DNA from: Lichenicoccus sp964247695
GTDB taxonomy: Bacteria; Pseudomonadota; Alphaproteobacteria; Acetobacterales; Acetobacteraceae
Length of the DNA: 64,000 bases
Direction of reading: 5' to 3'
Assembly: GCA_964247695.1 (NCBI GenBank)
Contig: CAXTVI010000018.1
Location: 1-64,000 of the forward strand
Shown: positions 24,833 to 33,598 of the stretch, piece after piece
Position numbering within the stretch: position 1 is the stretch's first letter
Layout: the number at the start of each line of letters is the position of its first letter
Notes under the pieces: model-generated
The model's database searches: none
What the model was told of the DNA's origin: nothing
What the model saw: only the letters and a program-made list of their open reading frames with translations
Made by a program: the position numbers and the translations under genes

Positions 24833-26233
24833 ATGGACAGCACCGAGCTTAACAAGATCATGGCCGCGTTCCTCACCGCGGGGATCGTCTTCGGGCTGGG
24901 CGGCGTGCTGGGCGGCAAGCTGATCCACTCCGAGCGTCCCGAACATCCGGCGTTCGCCATCGTCAGCGCGCTGCCCGAGGGGGTGTCCGCCGGGCCGCGC
25001 GCGGTGCCGATCGCCACCCTGCTGGCGCATGCCGATCCCGCAAAGGGCCAGTCGGATGCCGCCAAGCTGTGCGGCGCCTGCCACAGCTTCAACAAAGGGG
25101 GCGCCACCATGGTGGGCCCCAACCTCTACAACATGGTGATGGCGCCGGTCGCGGAGGGTGACGGGTATGACTTCTCGTCGGGGCTGAAGGCGCACCACGG
25201 CAAGTGGACCTTCGACGACATGAGCGCGTGGCTCAAGGATCCCAAAGGCTACGCACCCGGCACCAAGATGGCGTTTGCCGGCATCACCAACGACCACCAG
25301 CGCGCCGACGTGATCGACTACCTGCGCACGCTGTCGGACAGCCCGCAGCCGTTGCCGCCGGTGCCCAAGGAGGCTCCTGCCGGCGCCGCTGCAGGCGCGG
25401 GTGGAGCACCTGCCGCACCTTCGTTCGCCGAGGAGGTCGGCCACGCGGATCCCAAGCTCGGCGCGGCGGCGGTCCAGCGCTCTTGCGGCGCCTGCCACAG
25501 CTTCGACCAGGGCGGCGCCACGCTCGTCGGGCCGAACCTGTACAACGTCGTGGACCGGGCGATCGCGGCGAAGCCCGGCTACAGCTATTCGGCGGCGCTC
25601 ACCGCCAAGCACGCGGCCTGGACCTACGACAACCTCAACGCCTGGCTGACCAGCCCGAGCGGCTACGCCTCCGGCACCAAGATGGGGTTCGCCGGCATCC
25701 CGAGCGAGAAGCAGCGCGCCGCGGTGGTCGACTACCTGCGCACCCTGTCGGACAACCCGCATCCGATCCCGGCCGCAGGTGCGACGCCGGCGGCCCCTGC
25801 GGTCCCGTCGTTCGCCGAGAAGGTCGGCCATGCGGACCCCAAGCTCGGCGGCGCCGCCGCGCAACGCTATTGCGGCGCCTGCCACAGCTTCGACCAGGGC
25901 GGCGCCACGCTCGTCGGGCCGAACCTGTACAACGTCGTGGACCGGGCGATCGCGGCGAAGCCCGGCTACAGCTATTCGGCGGCGCTCACCGCCAAGCACG
26001 CGGCCTGGACCTACGACAACCTCAACGCCTGGCTGACCAGCCCGAGCGGCTACGCCTCCGGCACCAAGATGGGGTTCGCGGGCATCCCGAGCGAGAAGCA
26101 GCGCGCCGCGGTGGTCGACTACCTGCGCACCCTTTCGCCCAACCCGCATCCGATCCCCGGCAGCGGCGCCGGCGGGGCCGACAAGCCGGGCCAGGGCGCC
26201 ACGACGCAGTCGCCCGGCGCTGCGCCCAAGTAG
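24833..26233 (+). CDS. Membrane-anchored tri-domain cytochrome c (CycM-like)
   Basis: A 466-residue protein with an uncleaved N-terminal membrane anchor (about residues 9-31) opening MDSTELNKI, like CycM/c552 of alphaproteobacteria. Three class I cytochrome c domains follow, each with a CGACH heme site (80-84, 218-222, 347-351) and a GTKM methionine-ligand motif. Alanine/proline-rich linkers separate them. Usual CycM proteins have one heme domain. Domains 2 and 3 are nearly identical even in DNA. It probably carries electrons in the periplasm between the bc1 complex or dehydrogenases and terminal oxidases. The next gene, hisN, starts 5 bases after the stop. Confidence 0.9.
   Translation: MDSTELNKIMAAFLTAGIVFGLGGVLGGKLIHSERPEHPAFAIVSALPEGVSAGPRAVPIATLLAHADPAKGQSDAAKLCGACHSFNKGGATMVGPNLYNMVMAPVAEGDGYDFSSGLKAHHGKWTFDDMSAWLKDPKGYAPGTKMAFAGITNDHQRADVIDYLRTLSDSPQPLPPVPKEAPAGAAAGAGGAPAAPSFAEEVGHADPKLGAAAVQRSCGACHSFDQGGATLVGPNLYNVVDRAIAAKPGYSYSAALTAKHAAWTYDNLNAWLTSPSGYASGTKMGFAGIPSEKQRAAVVDYLRTLSDNPHPIPAAGATPAAPAVPSFAEKVGHADPKLGGAAAQRYCGACHSFDQGGATLVGPNLYNVVDRAIAAKPGYSYSAALTAKHAAWTYDNLNAWLTSPSGYASGTKMGFAGIPSEKQRAAVVDYLRTLSPNPHPIPGSGAGGADKPGQGATTQSPGAAPK
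25484..25747 (+). repeat. Cytochrome domain duplication, copy A
   Basis: These 264 bases match 25871-26134 with a single visible difference (GCCGGC versus GCGGGC near the methionine-ligand motif). The offset of 387 bases is exactly 129 codons. The synonymous sites are conserved, which points to a very recent duplication or to gene conversion. Confidence 0.9.
25871..26134 (+). repeat. Cytochrome domain duplication, copy B
   Basis: Second copy of the 264-base heme-domain segment found at 25484-25747. The flanking linkers (VGHADPKLG before, NPHPIP after) are also alike but have diverged more. Confidence 0.9.
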
Positions 26234-26237
26234 CAGC

Positions 26238-27032
26238 ATGGCCGATATTGCGCGCTGGCTGCAGGCGGCCGAGGCGGCCGCCGACGTCGCCGGCACCGTC
26301 ATCCGGCCGTTCTTCAGGGCGCCGCTCGACGCCACCGACAAAGCCGATGCCAGCCCGGTCACGGTGGCCGATCGCAATGCCGAGCAGGCGATGCGCGCCG
26401 TGCTGGGCGAGCGGCTGCCCGAACACGGCGTTTCAGGCGAGGAGTTCGGGCCCGACCGGCCGGCGGCGCGCCATCGCTGGGTGCTCGACCCGATCGACGG
26501 CACCCGCGCCTTCATCACCGGGCGGCCCAGCTTCGGCGTCCTGGTGGCGCTGCTCGAAGACGGCGTGCCGGTGCTCGGCGTGCTCGACCAGCCGGTGACC
26601 GGAGAGCGCTGGATCGGAATCCGGGGGCAGCCGACCCGGTTCCTGCCCGGCTCCATCGGCGCCGGACGCGTCGGTGTCCGCGCCTGCGCTGCCCTGGGCG
26701 CGGCCGAGCTGTCCTGCACCTCGCCGGACATGCTGCAGGGGGCCGACCTCGCGCGCTGGACGCGGCTGCGGGCCCTGGTCAAGCGGGCCAGTTGGGGCGG
26801 CGACTGCTATGCCTACGGCCTGCTGGCGCTGGGCCAGATCGACATCATCGCCGAATGCACCATGCAGCCCTGGGACTGGGCGGCGCTTGTGCCGGTGGTC
26901 GAGGGCGCCGGCGGCCGCATGACCGACTGGCAGGGCCAGCCCCTGCGGCCGGACGGCGACGGCAGCGTGCTCGCGGTCGGCGACCCGGCGCTGCTCGGCC
27001 CTGCAGTGGATGCACTCGCCCCGCGTCCCTGA
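26238..27032 (+). CDS. hisN: Histidinol-phosphatase (inositol monophosphatase family)
   Basis: A 264-residue Mg-dependent phosphatase. The family motifs are GEEFG near residues 66-70, DPIDGTRAFITG near 84-95, and WDWAALVPVVEGAGG toward the C-terminus. The TRAFI variant is typical of HisN, which dephosphorylates L-histidinol phosphate, rather than of SuhB. Length is normal. It follows the cytochrome gene by 5 bases; serA is 39 bases further on. Confidence 0.85.
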   Translation: MADIARWLQAAEAAADVAGTVIRPFFRAPLDATDKADASPVTVADRNAEQAMRAVLGERLPEHGVSGEEFGPDRPAARHRWVLDPIDGTRAFITGRPSFGVLVALLEDGVPVLGVLDQPVTGERWIGIRGQPTRFLPGSIGAGRVGVRACAALGAAELSCTSPDMLQGADLARWTRLRALVKRASWGGDCYAYGLLALGQIDIIAECTMQPWDWAALVPVVEGAGGRMTDWQGQPLRPDGDGSVLAVGDPALLGPAVDALAPRP

Positions 27033-27071
27033 TAGCTCTATGTGACGGCGGCATCACTCAGGGACCGACCG

Positions 27072-28319
27072 ATGACCAGCCAGCTCTCGCTTCCCAAGGA
27101 TCGGATCAAGATCCTGCTGCTGGAGGGCGTGCACCAGAGCGCGATCGAGCTGCTGCGGGCCAGCGGCTACAGCGCGATCACCGCCCTGCCCGGCGCCCTG
27201 GAAGGCCAGGCGCTGCTCGATGCGGTCGAGGGCGTGCATGTGATCGGCATACGAAGCCGCACCCAGCTCAGCGAGGCGGTGTTCGCACATGCGGAGAAGC
27301 TGATCGCCGTAGGCTGCTTCTGCATCGGTACCAACCAGGTGGCGCTCGCCGCCGCACGGGCGCGCGGCATCCCGGTGTTCAACGCGCCGTTCAGCAACAC
27401 GCGCTCCGTCGCCGAGCTGGTGATGGGCGAGATCGTCATGCTGATGCGCCGCATCTTCCCTAAATCGGTCGCGGCGCATGCCGGCCTGTGGGACAAGTCC
27501 GCCGCCGATAGCTGGGAGGTGCGCGGCAAGGTGCTGGGCATCGTCGGCTATGGCAGCATCGGCAGCCAGCTCTCGGTGCTGGCGGAAGCCTTCGGCATGC
27601 GGGTGATCTACCACGACGTGATCGACAAGCTCGGCCACGGCAATGCCAGCGCCAGCCCTACGCTCGACGCCCTGCTCGCGGAAAGCGACGTGGTCAGCAT
27701 CCACACGCCGGAAACGCCGGAAACACGCGGCCTGTTCGGCGAGCGGGAGATCCGGCGGATGAAGCCCGGCAGCTTCCTGCTCAACAACGCGCGCGGCCAT
27801 GTGGTCGATCTCGACGCGCTTGCCTCGGCGCTGCATGACCGGCATCTGCTGGGCGCCGCCATCGACGTGTTTCCGAGCGAGCCCCGTAGCAACAACGAGC
27901 GCTTCGAGACGCCGTTGCAGGGGTTGGACAACGTCATCCTGACGCCGCACATCGGCGGTTCGACCGCGGAGGCGCAGGATCGCATCGGCGTCGAGGTGGC
28001 ACGCAAGCTGATCGGCTACAGCGATGTCGGTGCGACCCTGGGGGCGGTAAACTTCCCCGAGGTGCAGCTGCCGTCGCGGCCGCGCGGCACCCGCTTCATG
28101 CACGTGCATCGCAACATCCCCGGCATCCTCGGCAAGATCAACGACATCTTCTCGCGCGCTGGCGTGAACATCGCCGCCCAGTATCTCGAGACCGATGCCG
28201 AGATCGGGTACGTGGTGGTGGAAGCCGACACCGACCGCGCGGATGCGGTGCAGTTGCTCGAACAGTTGCGGGGGCTGGACGGCACCGTCCGGGCTCGGCT
28301 GCTGTACCAGAGGCGGTAG
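27072..28319 (+). CDS. serA: D-3-phosphoglycerate dehydrogenase
   Basis: A 415-residue enzyme catalysing the first step of serine synthesis. It shows the NAD-binding GYGSIG motif, the catalytic region with HIGGSTAEAQ, and a C-terminal ACT domain (from about residue 345) for serine feedback, as in E. coli SerA (410 residues). The start at 27072 is chosen because AGGGA lies about 10 bases upstream; an upstream GTG at 27042 is less likely. It is probably co-transcribed with hisN. Confidence 0.94.
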   Translation: MTSQLSLPKDRIKILLLEGVHQSAIELLRASGYSAITALPGALEGQALLDAVEGVHVIGIRSRTQLSEAVFAHAEKLIAVGCFCIGTNQVALAAARARGIPVFNAPFSNTRSVAELVMGEIVMLMRRIFPKSVAAHAGLWDKSAADSWEVRGKVLGIVGYGSIGSQLSVLAEAFGMRVIYHDVIDKLGHGNASASPTLDALLAESDVVSIHTPETPETRGLFGEREIRRMKPGSFLLNNARGHVVDLDALASALHDRHLLGAAIDVFPSEPRSNNERFETPLQGLDNVILTPHIGGSTAEAQDRIGVEVARKLIGYSDVGATLGAVNFPEVQLPSRPRGTRFMHVHRNIPGILGKINDIFSRAGVNIAAQYLETDAEIGYVVVEADTDRADAVQLLEQLRGLDGTVRARLLYQRR

Positions 28320-28431
28320 CCTCGGGCACCTCTGACAGACGCAATCTTTCGCGGACGTCAGTAGCCGGGAACCACATCATCGTCACAGGGGTGCTTTCGT
28401 TCCTCCGCGCGCAATGCGGTATCTAAATGTT

Positions 28432-28449
28432 CCGGAGCCGGCGCTCCGG
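28432..28449 (+). terminator. GC-rich hairpin downstream of serA
   Basis: CCGGAGC (28432-28438) pairs with GCTCCGG (28443-28449) around a 4-base loop, 113 bases past the serA stop and before comM. No T-run follows. A second GC palindrome lies at 28477-28492. Apart from these the 278-bp gap shows nothing. Confidence 0.3.
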
Positions 28450-28597
28450 GGAAAGATGCTCTCAGCGGTAACGCAGGCGCCGGTGCCGGCGCGGCTGGGT
28501 TGCTGAGCGTGGCGGCGTCAACCGCTCCTTAAGCTCCCCGGGCGCATCATGCGCTGGCGCCGTGACCGCGGCCGCAAGCTGCAAGGTTGACCGCCCG

Positions 28598-30091
28598 ATG
28601 TCGATTGCCCGCATACGCAGCTTCGCCTTTTCCGGCATCGAAGCGGTGCCGGTGGACGTCGAGGTGCAGATCTCCAGCGGGCTGCCGGCCTTCCTGATCG
28701 TGGGCCTGGCCGACAAGGCCGTGGCCGAGGCGCGCGAGCGGGTGCGTGCGGCCCTGACCGCCATGGGCCTGTCGCTGCCGCCCAAGCGCATCCTGATCAA
28801 CCTGGCGCCTGCCGACCTGCAGAAAGAGGGCAGCCACTTCGATCTTGCGATCGCGCTCGGGGTGCTGGCGGCGATGGAGGTGCTGCCGCGTGACGAGATC
28901 GCGGGCTACGCCGCGATGGGCGAGCTTTCGCTCGACGGGCGGGTCAATCCGGTCAATGGCGTGCTTCCGGCGGCGCTGGGCGCCAGCGCCCTCGGTCTCG
29001 GGCTGATCTGCCCGCAGCAGCAGGGCGGCGAGGCGGCATGGGGCGGCGAGATCGAGGTGCTGGCGACGCCCGACCTGCTGTCGCTGATGAACCATTTCCG
29101 GGGCACCCAGGTATTGAGCCCGCCAGTGCTGCCGGGCAGCGCGGTGTCCGCGCATGCGCTTGACCTGTGCGAGGTGAAGGGCATGGAGACCGCCAAGCGG
29201 GCGCTGGAGATCTGCGCGGCCGGCGCGCACAGCCTGATCATGGTGGGTCCGCCCGGCGCCGGCAAATCGATGCTGGCGGCCCGACTGGCCGGGCTGCTGC
29301 CGAACCTGAGCTCGTCGGAGGCGCTCGAGGTGAGTGCCATCCATAGCGTCGCCGGGCAGCTCACCGATGGCAAACTGATCAAGCGCCCGCCCTTCCGCGA
29401 GCCGCATCATTCGGCGAGCCAGGCCGCGATCATCGGCGGCGGCCCGCGCGCCAAGCCTGGCGAGGTCAGCCTGGCGCATCGCGGCGTCCTGTTCCTCGAC
29501 GAGATGCCCGAGCTGCCGCGACAGTCGATGGAGGCGCTGCGGGCGCCGATGGAGACCGGCCGCACCACGATCGCGCGCGCGGCGGCGCACATCACCTACC
29601 CCGCGCGCTTCCAGCTGGTGGCGGCGATGAACCCGTGCCGGTGCGGACATCTCGGCGACGCCAGCCGCGAGTGCGGCCGCGCGCCACGCTGCGGCGAGGA
29701 ATATCTGAGCAAGATCAGCGGCCCGATGCTCGACCGAATCGATCTCTGCGTGCAGGTGCAACCGGTGCCGATCGCGGAGATTGCCCGCGCCGGCACCGGC
29801 GAGAGCACCCGGGTCGTCGCCGAGCGGGTCGAGGCGAGCCGCGAAAGACAGCATGCCCGGCAGGGTGCCGTGACGAATGCCGAGGCCGGCCTCGAAGCAC
29901 TCGTGATATCGCCCGACGCACGCACCCTGGCGGAGCAGGCTGCGGAACGGCTGCACATGTCGGCGCGCGGCTTCACCCGCCTGCTCCGGGTGTCGCGTAC
30001 CATCGGAGACCTGGTCGGTGTCGCAGAGGTCAGCCGCACGCATGTGGCCGAGGCGCTAGGCTACCGGCACCGTTTCGCCGGGCGCACCTGA
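28598..30091 (+). CDS. comM: YifB/ComM family Mg-chelatase-like AAA+ ATPase
   Basis: A 497-residue protein. The N-terminal ChlI/Lon-protease-like fold (about 20-140) precedes an AAA+ ATPase with Walker A GPPGAGKSML near 218-227. Walker B follows (LFLDEMPEL), then the four-cysteine-like segment CRCGH..C, and a C-terminal Mg-chelatase domain. ComM is a branch-migration helicase that supports integration of incoming DNA in naturally competent bacteria. The start at 28598 (MSIARIRSFAFSGIEA) matches the family; a longer frame adds 12 residues. Confidence 0.92.
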   Translation: MSIARIRSFAFSGIEAVPVDVEVQISSGLPAFLIVGLADKAVAEARERVRAALTAMGLSLPPKRILINLAPADLQKEGSHFDLAIALGVLAAMEVLPRDEIAGYAAMGELSLDGRVNPVNGVLPAALGASALGLGLICPQQQGGEAAWGGEIEVLATPDLLSLMNHFRGTQVLSPPVLPGSAVSAHALDLCEVKGMETAKRALEICAAGAHSLIMVGPPGAGKSMLAARLAGLLPNLSSSEALEVSAIHSVAGQLTDGKLIKRPPFREPHHSASQAAIIGGGPRAKPGEVSLAHRGVLFLDEMPELPRQSMEALRAPMETGRTTIARAAAHITYPARFQLVAAMNPCRCGHLGDASRECGRAPRCGEEYLSKISGPMLDRIDLCVQVQPVPIAEIARAGTGESTRVVAERVEASRERQHARQGAVTNAEAGLEALVISPDARTLAEQAAERLHMSARGFTRLLRVSRTIGDLVGVAEVSRTHVAEALGYRHRFAGRT

Positions 30092-30174
30092 CCTCGTGGA
30101 CCCTCCGATCCGGTCACCCGTTCTTGATAGGGCGCTGTCCGGAACCAAACAGGAACGCTGGCGTCCTTCTCGTC

Positions 30175-30405
30175 ATGACCACAAACAAGAACACGGTGAA
30201 CGAGCAGGCGCTGCCGTCGAACACCGAAAAGGACCCGGATGATTGGGCAACCGGCGCGGAGACAATGACCGGAGCCCAGGCGTCCTACCTCAAGACCCTC
30301 TGCACGGAGGCGAACGAGGAGTTCGATCCGAGCCTTACCAAGGGCGAGGCCTCCAAGCGCATCGATGCGTTGCAGGCGGCAACCGGGCGGGGCAAGTCGC
30401 ACTGA
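30175..30405 (+). CDS. DUF3072 domain protein
   Basis: A 76-residue hydrophilic protein containing MTGAQASYLKTLCTEA and FDPSLTKGEASKRIDALQ, the pattern of the DUF3072 family of small proteins with no known function. The SYLKTLCxEA..LTKxxASxxID motif resembles SAP-like helical DNA-binding segments, but that is only an impression. It stands alone between comM and the FecR-like gene, with short gaps on both sides. Confidence 0.8.
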   Translation: MTTNKNTVNEQALPSNTEKDPDDWATGAETMTGAQASYLKTLCTEANEEFDPSLTKGEASKRIDALQAATGRGKSH

Positions 30406-30510
30406 CCCTGGCAGCGCTCGCGGTCGCCGCCGATCGACTGCGATGCGCGCCTAATCCGGCTCCGCTCCGGGCCTGGACGGACCGGGAGCGGATCTAGGGC
30501 TTTCGATCCA

Positions 30511-32346
30511 ATGATGACACACAGGTTGCAGTTTCGTCTGATGGCGGCGCTGGCTGCAGCCTGCCTCCTCGGCATCCCGGCGGGCGCGTTGGCTCCAGCC
30601 CGTGCACAGGCGAACGGCGATCCTCCGGGCCGCGTCGGCAGGTTGGCACGGCTCGACGGGACCGTCAGTTCGCATGGCCCGGGAGCCACGCAATGGACAC
30701 CGGCGGTGCTGAATTTCCCGTTCAGCTCCGGCGACTCGCTCTGGACCGAGCTGCAGGCCCAGGCCGAGATCGGTCTCGGCGGCAACGCGATGACGTTGGC
30801 GGGCCATACCGAATTCGATCTCACGACGCTGGACGACCAAACCCTGGCAGCGACCGAGCCGCAAGGGGCGCTGTTCCTTGACCTCCGCGATGTCCGCCCC
30901 GGCGACACCTGGACGGTCGACACGCCGCGCGGGGCGGTGCAGATCGCGGCCAGCGGCCAGTACGAGATCCTGGCCGGCGATGCCGCGACCCCGACCCGGG
31001 TGGTGATCGTGCAGGGCGCCGCGCAATTCACAAGCGACAGCCTGGTGCTGCGCGGAGGCGCGCGACAGATGCTGGTGGCGAGCGGGACCGACACCCTGCA
31101 GGGTGACATCGAAGCGCAACCGGCGCCGGACGCCTTTCTTGCCGGCATACTCGCCCGCGGCGATAGCGCCATTCCGCCGGTGCCGCAGGCGGCGCTCGGC
31201 ATGACAGGAGCGGACCAGCTCTCGGCCTACGGAAGCTGGCAGCAGAACCCGCAATATGGTGAGACCTGGTATCCGCAGGTCGATCCGGGATGGGCGCCGT
31301 ACAGCGAGGGCAGCTGGTCCTATGTGGAGCCATGGGGCTGGACCTGGGTGGATGACGAGCCGTGGGGCTTCGCGCCGTTCCATTACGGGCGTTGGTTCCA
31401 GTCGGACGGCCGCTGGGGCTGGACCCCCGGCGCCGACAAGTCGTCCGGCTACGGACCCACTTATGCCCCGGCGCTGGTGGACTTCGTGGGCATCGGCGCG
31501 GCCGGCCTTGCCGCGGGTGTGCTGGCGGAATCCCTTCGATCGGGACGCGGCGATATTGGCTGGGTGCCGCTGGGTCCGCATGAGTCCTATCGCCCGGGAT
31601 ACCGGGCCAGCCCCGGCTATCTGGGCCGCCTCAACCGCGGGGGCGGGTGGCACCAGCCGACTTGGACCGACGGGCGAGCCCCCGGTCGCGGATTCATGAA
31701 TCGCGGTGCCATGGTGGTCGCCCCGGCGGCCGTCCTGCTGCATTCGACGCGCATCTCCGGCCCGGGACGCGCGGGGGCAGCCGACACGGTCCAGCCGCTT
31801 CAGGGAGGCCTGCCGTTGCGGCCGGTCGCGGAGACCCGGGGCCTGTCGCTGCCAGCCGCCCGGCGGATCGGGATAGCCTCCGGCCCCAGCCATCCGGCTG
31901 GCCCGGGTCCGGCCATCGGCGCGCCAGGCCTGCATTTCGGCGCAGGACCGCACGCAACGGGTGGTCCGACCGCACGCGGTGCAGCACCCGGTCCGGCCCT
32001 GCCGCGGTCGGAGCACACGGCAGCACCCGGCCCGGCGCTGGGCCGTCCGCAACCGGCACAGGCGGCTGCGGGGCGGCCGCCGCTGCCGCAGGTCCAGACG
32101 CCGCGCACCGCAGCACCCCGACCGCCCGCGATGGGAGCGGTGCATCGACCGCCGCTTCCGGTAATCCAGCATCCCAGCCGGCCGGCGATGCCTCGAACCG
32201 AGCCACCGCGTGCCCCGATGTCGTTCGGGCCGAGGCCCGGCATCCAGGCGCCGCGTATGGCACCGATGCAGCGTCCTTCGGCGCCTGCCGCACCGCGCGC
32301 CGCGCCGGCACCGCGCGGTGGCCGTGGCGAACCGCCGCCTCGCTGA
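30511..32346 (+). CDS. Secreted FecR-domain / DUF6600-like protein
   Basis: A 611-residue exported protein with a signal peptide (about residues 1-32). Residues about 40-185 form a FecR-like beta domain (GRVGRLARLDGTVS, WTVDTPRGAVQI). A tryptophan-rich block at about 250-310 (EPWGWTWVDDEPWGFAPFHYGRW) is typical of DUF6600 proteins. The last 230 residues are Pro/Ala/Gly-rich and disordered. Such proteins are probably envelope-associated; no function is known. Unlike true FecR it has no inner-membrane anchor, and no sigma factor or TonB receptor gene is adjacent. Confidence 0.75.
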   Translation: MMTHRLQFRLMAALAAACLLGIPAGALAPARAQANGDPPGRVGRLARLDGTVSSHGPGATQWTPAVLNFPFSSGDSLWTELQAQAEIGLGGNAMTLAGHTEFDLTTLDDQTLAATEPQGALFLDLRDVRPGDTWTVDTPRGAVQIAASGQYEILAGDAATPTRVVIVQGAAQFTSDSLVLRGGARQMLVASGTDTLQGDIEAQPAPDAFLAGILARGDSAIPPVPQAALGMTGADQLSAYGSWQQNPQYGETWYPQVDPGWAPYSEGSWSYVEPWGWTWVDDEPWGFAPFHYGRWFQSDGRWGWTPGADKSSGYGPTYAPALVDFVGIGAAGLAAGVLAESLRSGRGDIGWVPLGPHESYRPGYRASPGYLGRLNRGGGWHQPTWTDGRAPGRGFMNRGAMVVAPAAVLLHSTRISGPGRAGAADTVQPLQGGLPLRPVAETRGLSLPAARRIGIASGPSHPAGPGPAIGAPGLHFGAGPHATGGPTARGAAPGPALPRSEHTAAPGPALGRPQPAQAAAGRPPLPQVQTPRTAAPRPPAMGAVHRPPLPVIQHPSRPAMPRTEPPRAPMSFGPRPGIQAPRMAPMQRPSAPAAPRAAPAPRGGRGEPPPR

Positions 32347-32410
32347 CGGCGCCATCGCTCGCCGAGCGGTGGATCCCGGGCTAGCCTTGCGCGAACATGG
32401 AGGCACGTTG

Positions 32411-33574
32411 ATGAAGGCGCTCTACCTTCCGGGCTCGCTCAGGGTCGGTGGCGGCTCGATCGATAGCTTACCGGACGCGCTCCGGCAGATCGGTCTGCGC
32501 AACCCCCTGATCGTCACCGATCCGTTCATGGCCAGCAGTGGCGTGCTCGATCGTGTGCGGGCGATCCTCGGCATCGCAGGCATCGAGCCAAGGATCTTTG
32601 CCGAAGTGGTGCCGGACCCGACCGTCGCCTCGGTGGAGGCCGCCATGGTGGTGCTGCGCGGCGGCACGCATGACTGCGTGATCGGACTCGGGGGCGGCAG
32701 TCCGATCGACACCGCGAAGATGGTCGCGGTGCTGGCGCGGCACGACAGTACGCCACGCGCGCTGCGCTTCCCGCATGTCCAGGACGAGGCGGGGCTGCCG
32801 GTGGTCGCGATCCCGACCACGGCGGGCACCGGCTCGGAGGCCACCCGGATGACGATCATCACCGACGAGGCGACCCAGGAGAAGATGCTGTGCGTCGGAC
32901 TCGCCTACCTGCCGCGCCTCGCCATCGTCGATTTCGAGCTAACTCTGAGCAAGCCCTGGCGCCTGACCGCCGATACCGGGCTGGACGCGCTCACCCACGC
33001 CATCGAGGCCTATGTCTCGCGGCAGCACAACCCGTTCGCCGATGCGCTGGCGCTGGCGGCCATGCGGGCCATCTGGCCGAACATCACCACGGCATGCACG
33101 ACACCCTCCGACCGCACTGCACGGGAGGCGATGATGCTGGGCGCGCTACAGGCCGGGATGGCGTTCTCCAACTCGTCGGTGGCCCTGGTGCACGGCATGA
33201 GCCGCCCGATCGGCGCGCATTTCCATGTCGCGCACGGGTTGTCGAACGCGATGCTGTTGCCGGCTGTCACCGCCTGGTCGATCGGGGCCGCCGAGGCGCG
33301 CTACGCCGACTGCGCACGCACGATGGGGGTGGCGACCGACGGGGGGCCGGACCAGGAGGCGGCGCTGGCGCTGGTCGCGGCGCTGGAAGCAAAGAACCGC
33401 GAGCTCGAGGTGCCAAGCCCGCGTCGCTACGGCATCGATCCAGAGTGCTGGACCTCGCTGCTGCCGCTGATGGCAGAGCAGGCCCTCGCCTCCGGTTCAC
33501 CGGGCAACAACCCCCTGGTGCCCGATGCCGCTTCGATCATCGCGCTCTATCGCGAGACCTGGGACCGCGGCTGA
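32411..33574 (+). CDS. Iron-containing (group III) alcohol dehydrogenase
   Basis: A 387-residue NAD(P)-dependent alcohol dehydrogenase of the Fe-ADH/FucO family. The metal ligands are D192, H196 (GLDALTHAIEAY), H261 and H275 (VHGMSRPIG..HVAHG). The cofactor motif is GLGGGSPIDTAK. The start at 32411 is supported by GGAGG about 8 bases upstream. The substrate cannot be told; lactaldehyde or short-chain alcohols are typical. It converges with the lactate permease gene, and a weak 5-bp hairpin (33582-33595) lies in the 24-bp gap. Confidence 0.9.
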   Translation: MKALYLPGSLRVGGGSIDSLPDALRQIGLRNPLIVTDPFMASSGVLDRVRAILGIAGIEPRIFAEVVPDPTVASVEAAMVVLRGGTHDCVIGLGGGSPIDTAKMVAVLARHDSTPRALRFPHVQDEAGLPVVAIPTTAGTGSEATRMTIITDEATQEKMLCVGLAYLPRLAIVDFELTLSKPWRLTADTGLDALTHAIEAYVSRQHNPFADALALAAMRAIWPNITTACTTPSDRTAREAMMLGALQAGMAFSNSSVALVHGMSRPIGAHFHVAHGLSNAMLLPAVTAWSIGAAEARYADCARTMGVATDGGPDQEAALALVAALEAKNRELEVPSPRRYGIDPECWTSLLPLMAEQALASGSPGNNPLVPDAASIIALYRETWDRG

Positions 33575-33598
33575 CCTTCCTGCACCAGCAGGTGCGGC

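Noticed and set aside
24728..26782. 684-residue minus-strand frame opposite the cytochrome and hisN genes
   Set aside because: Its apparent repeats simply mirror the duplicated heme domains on the other strand.
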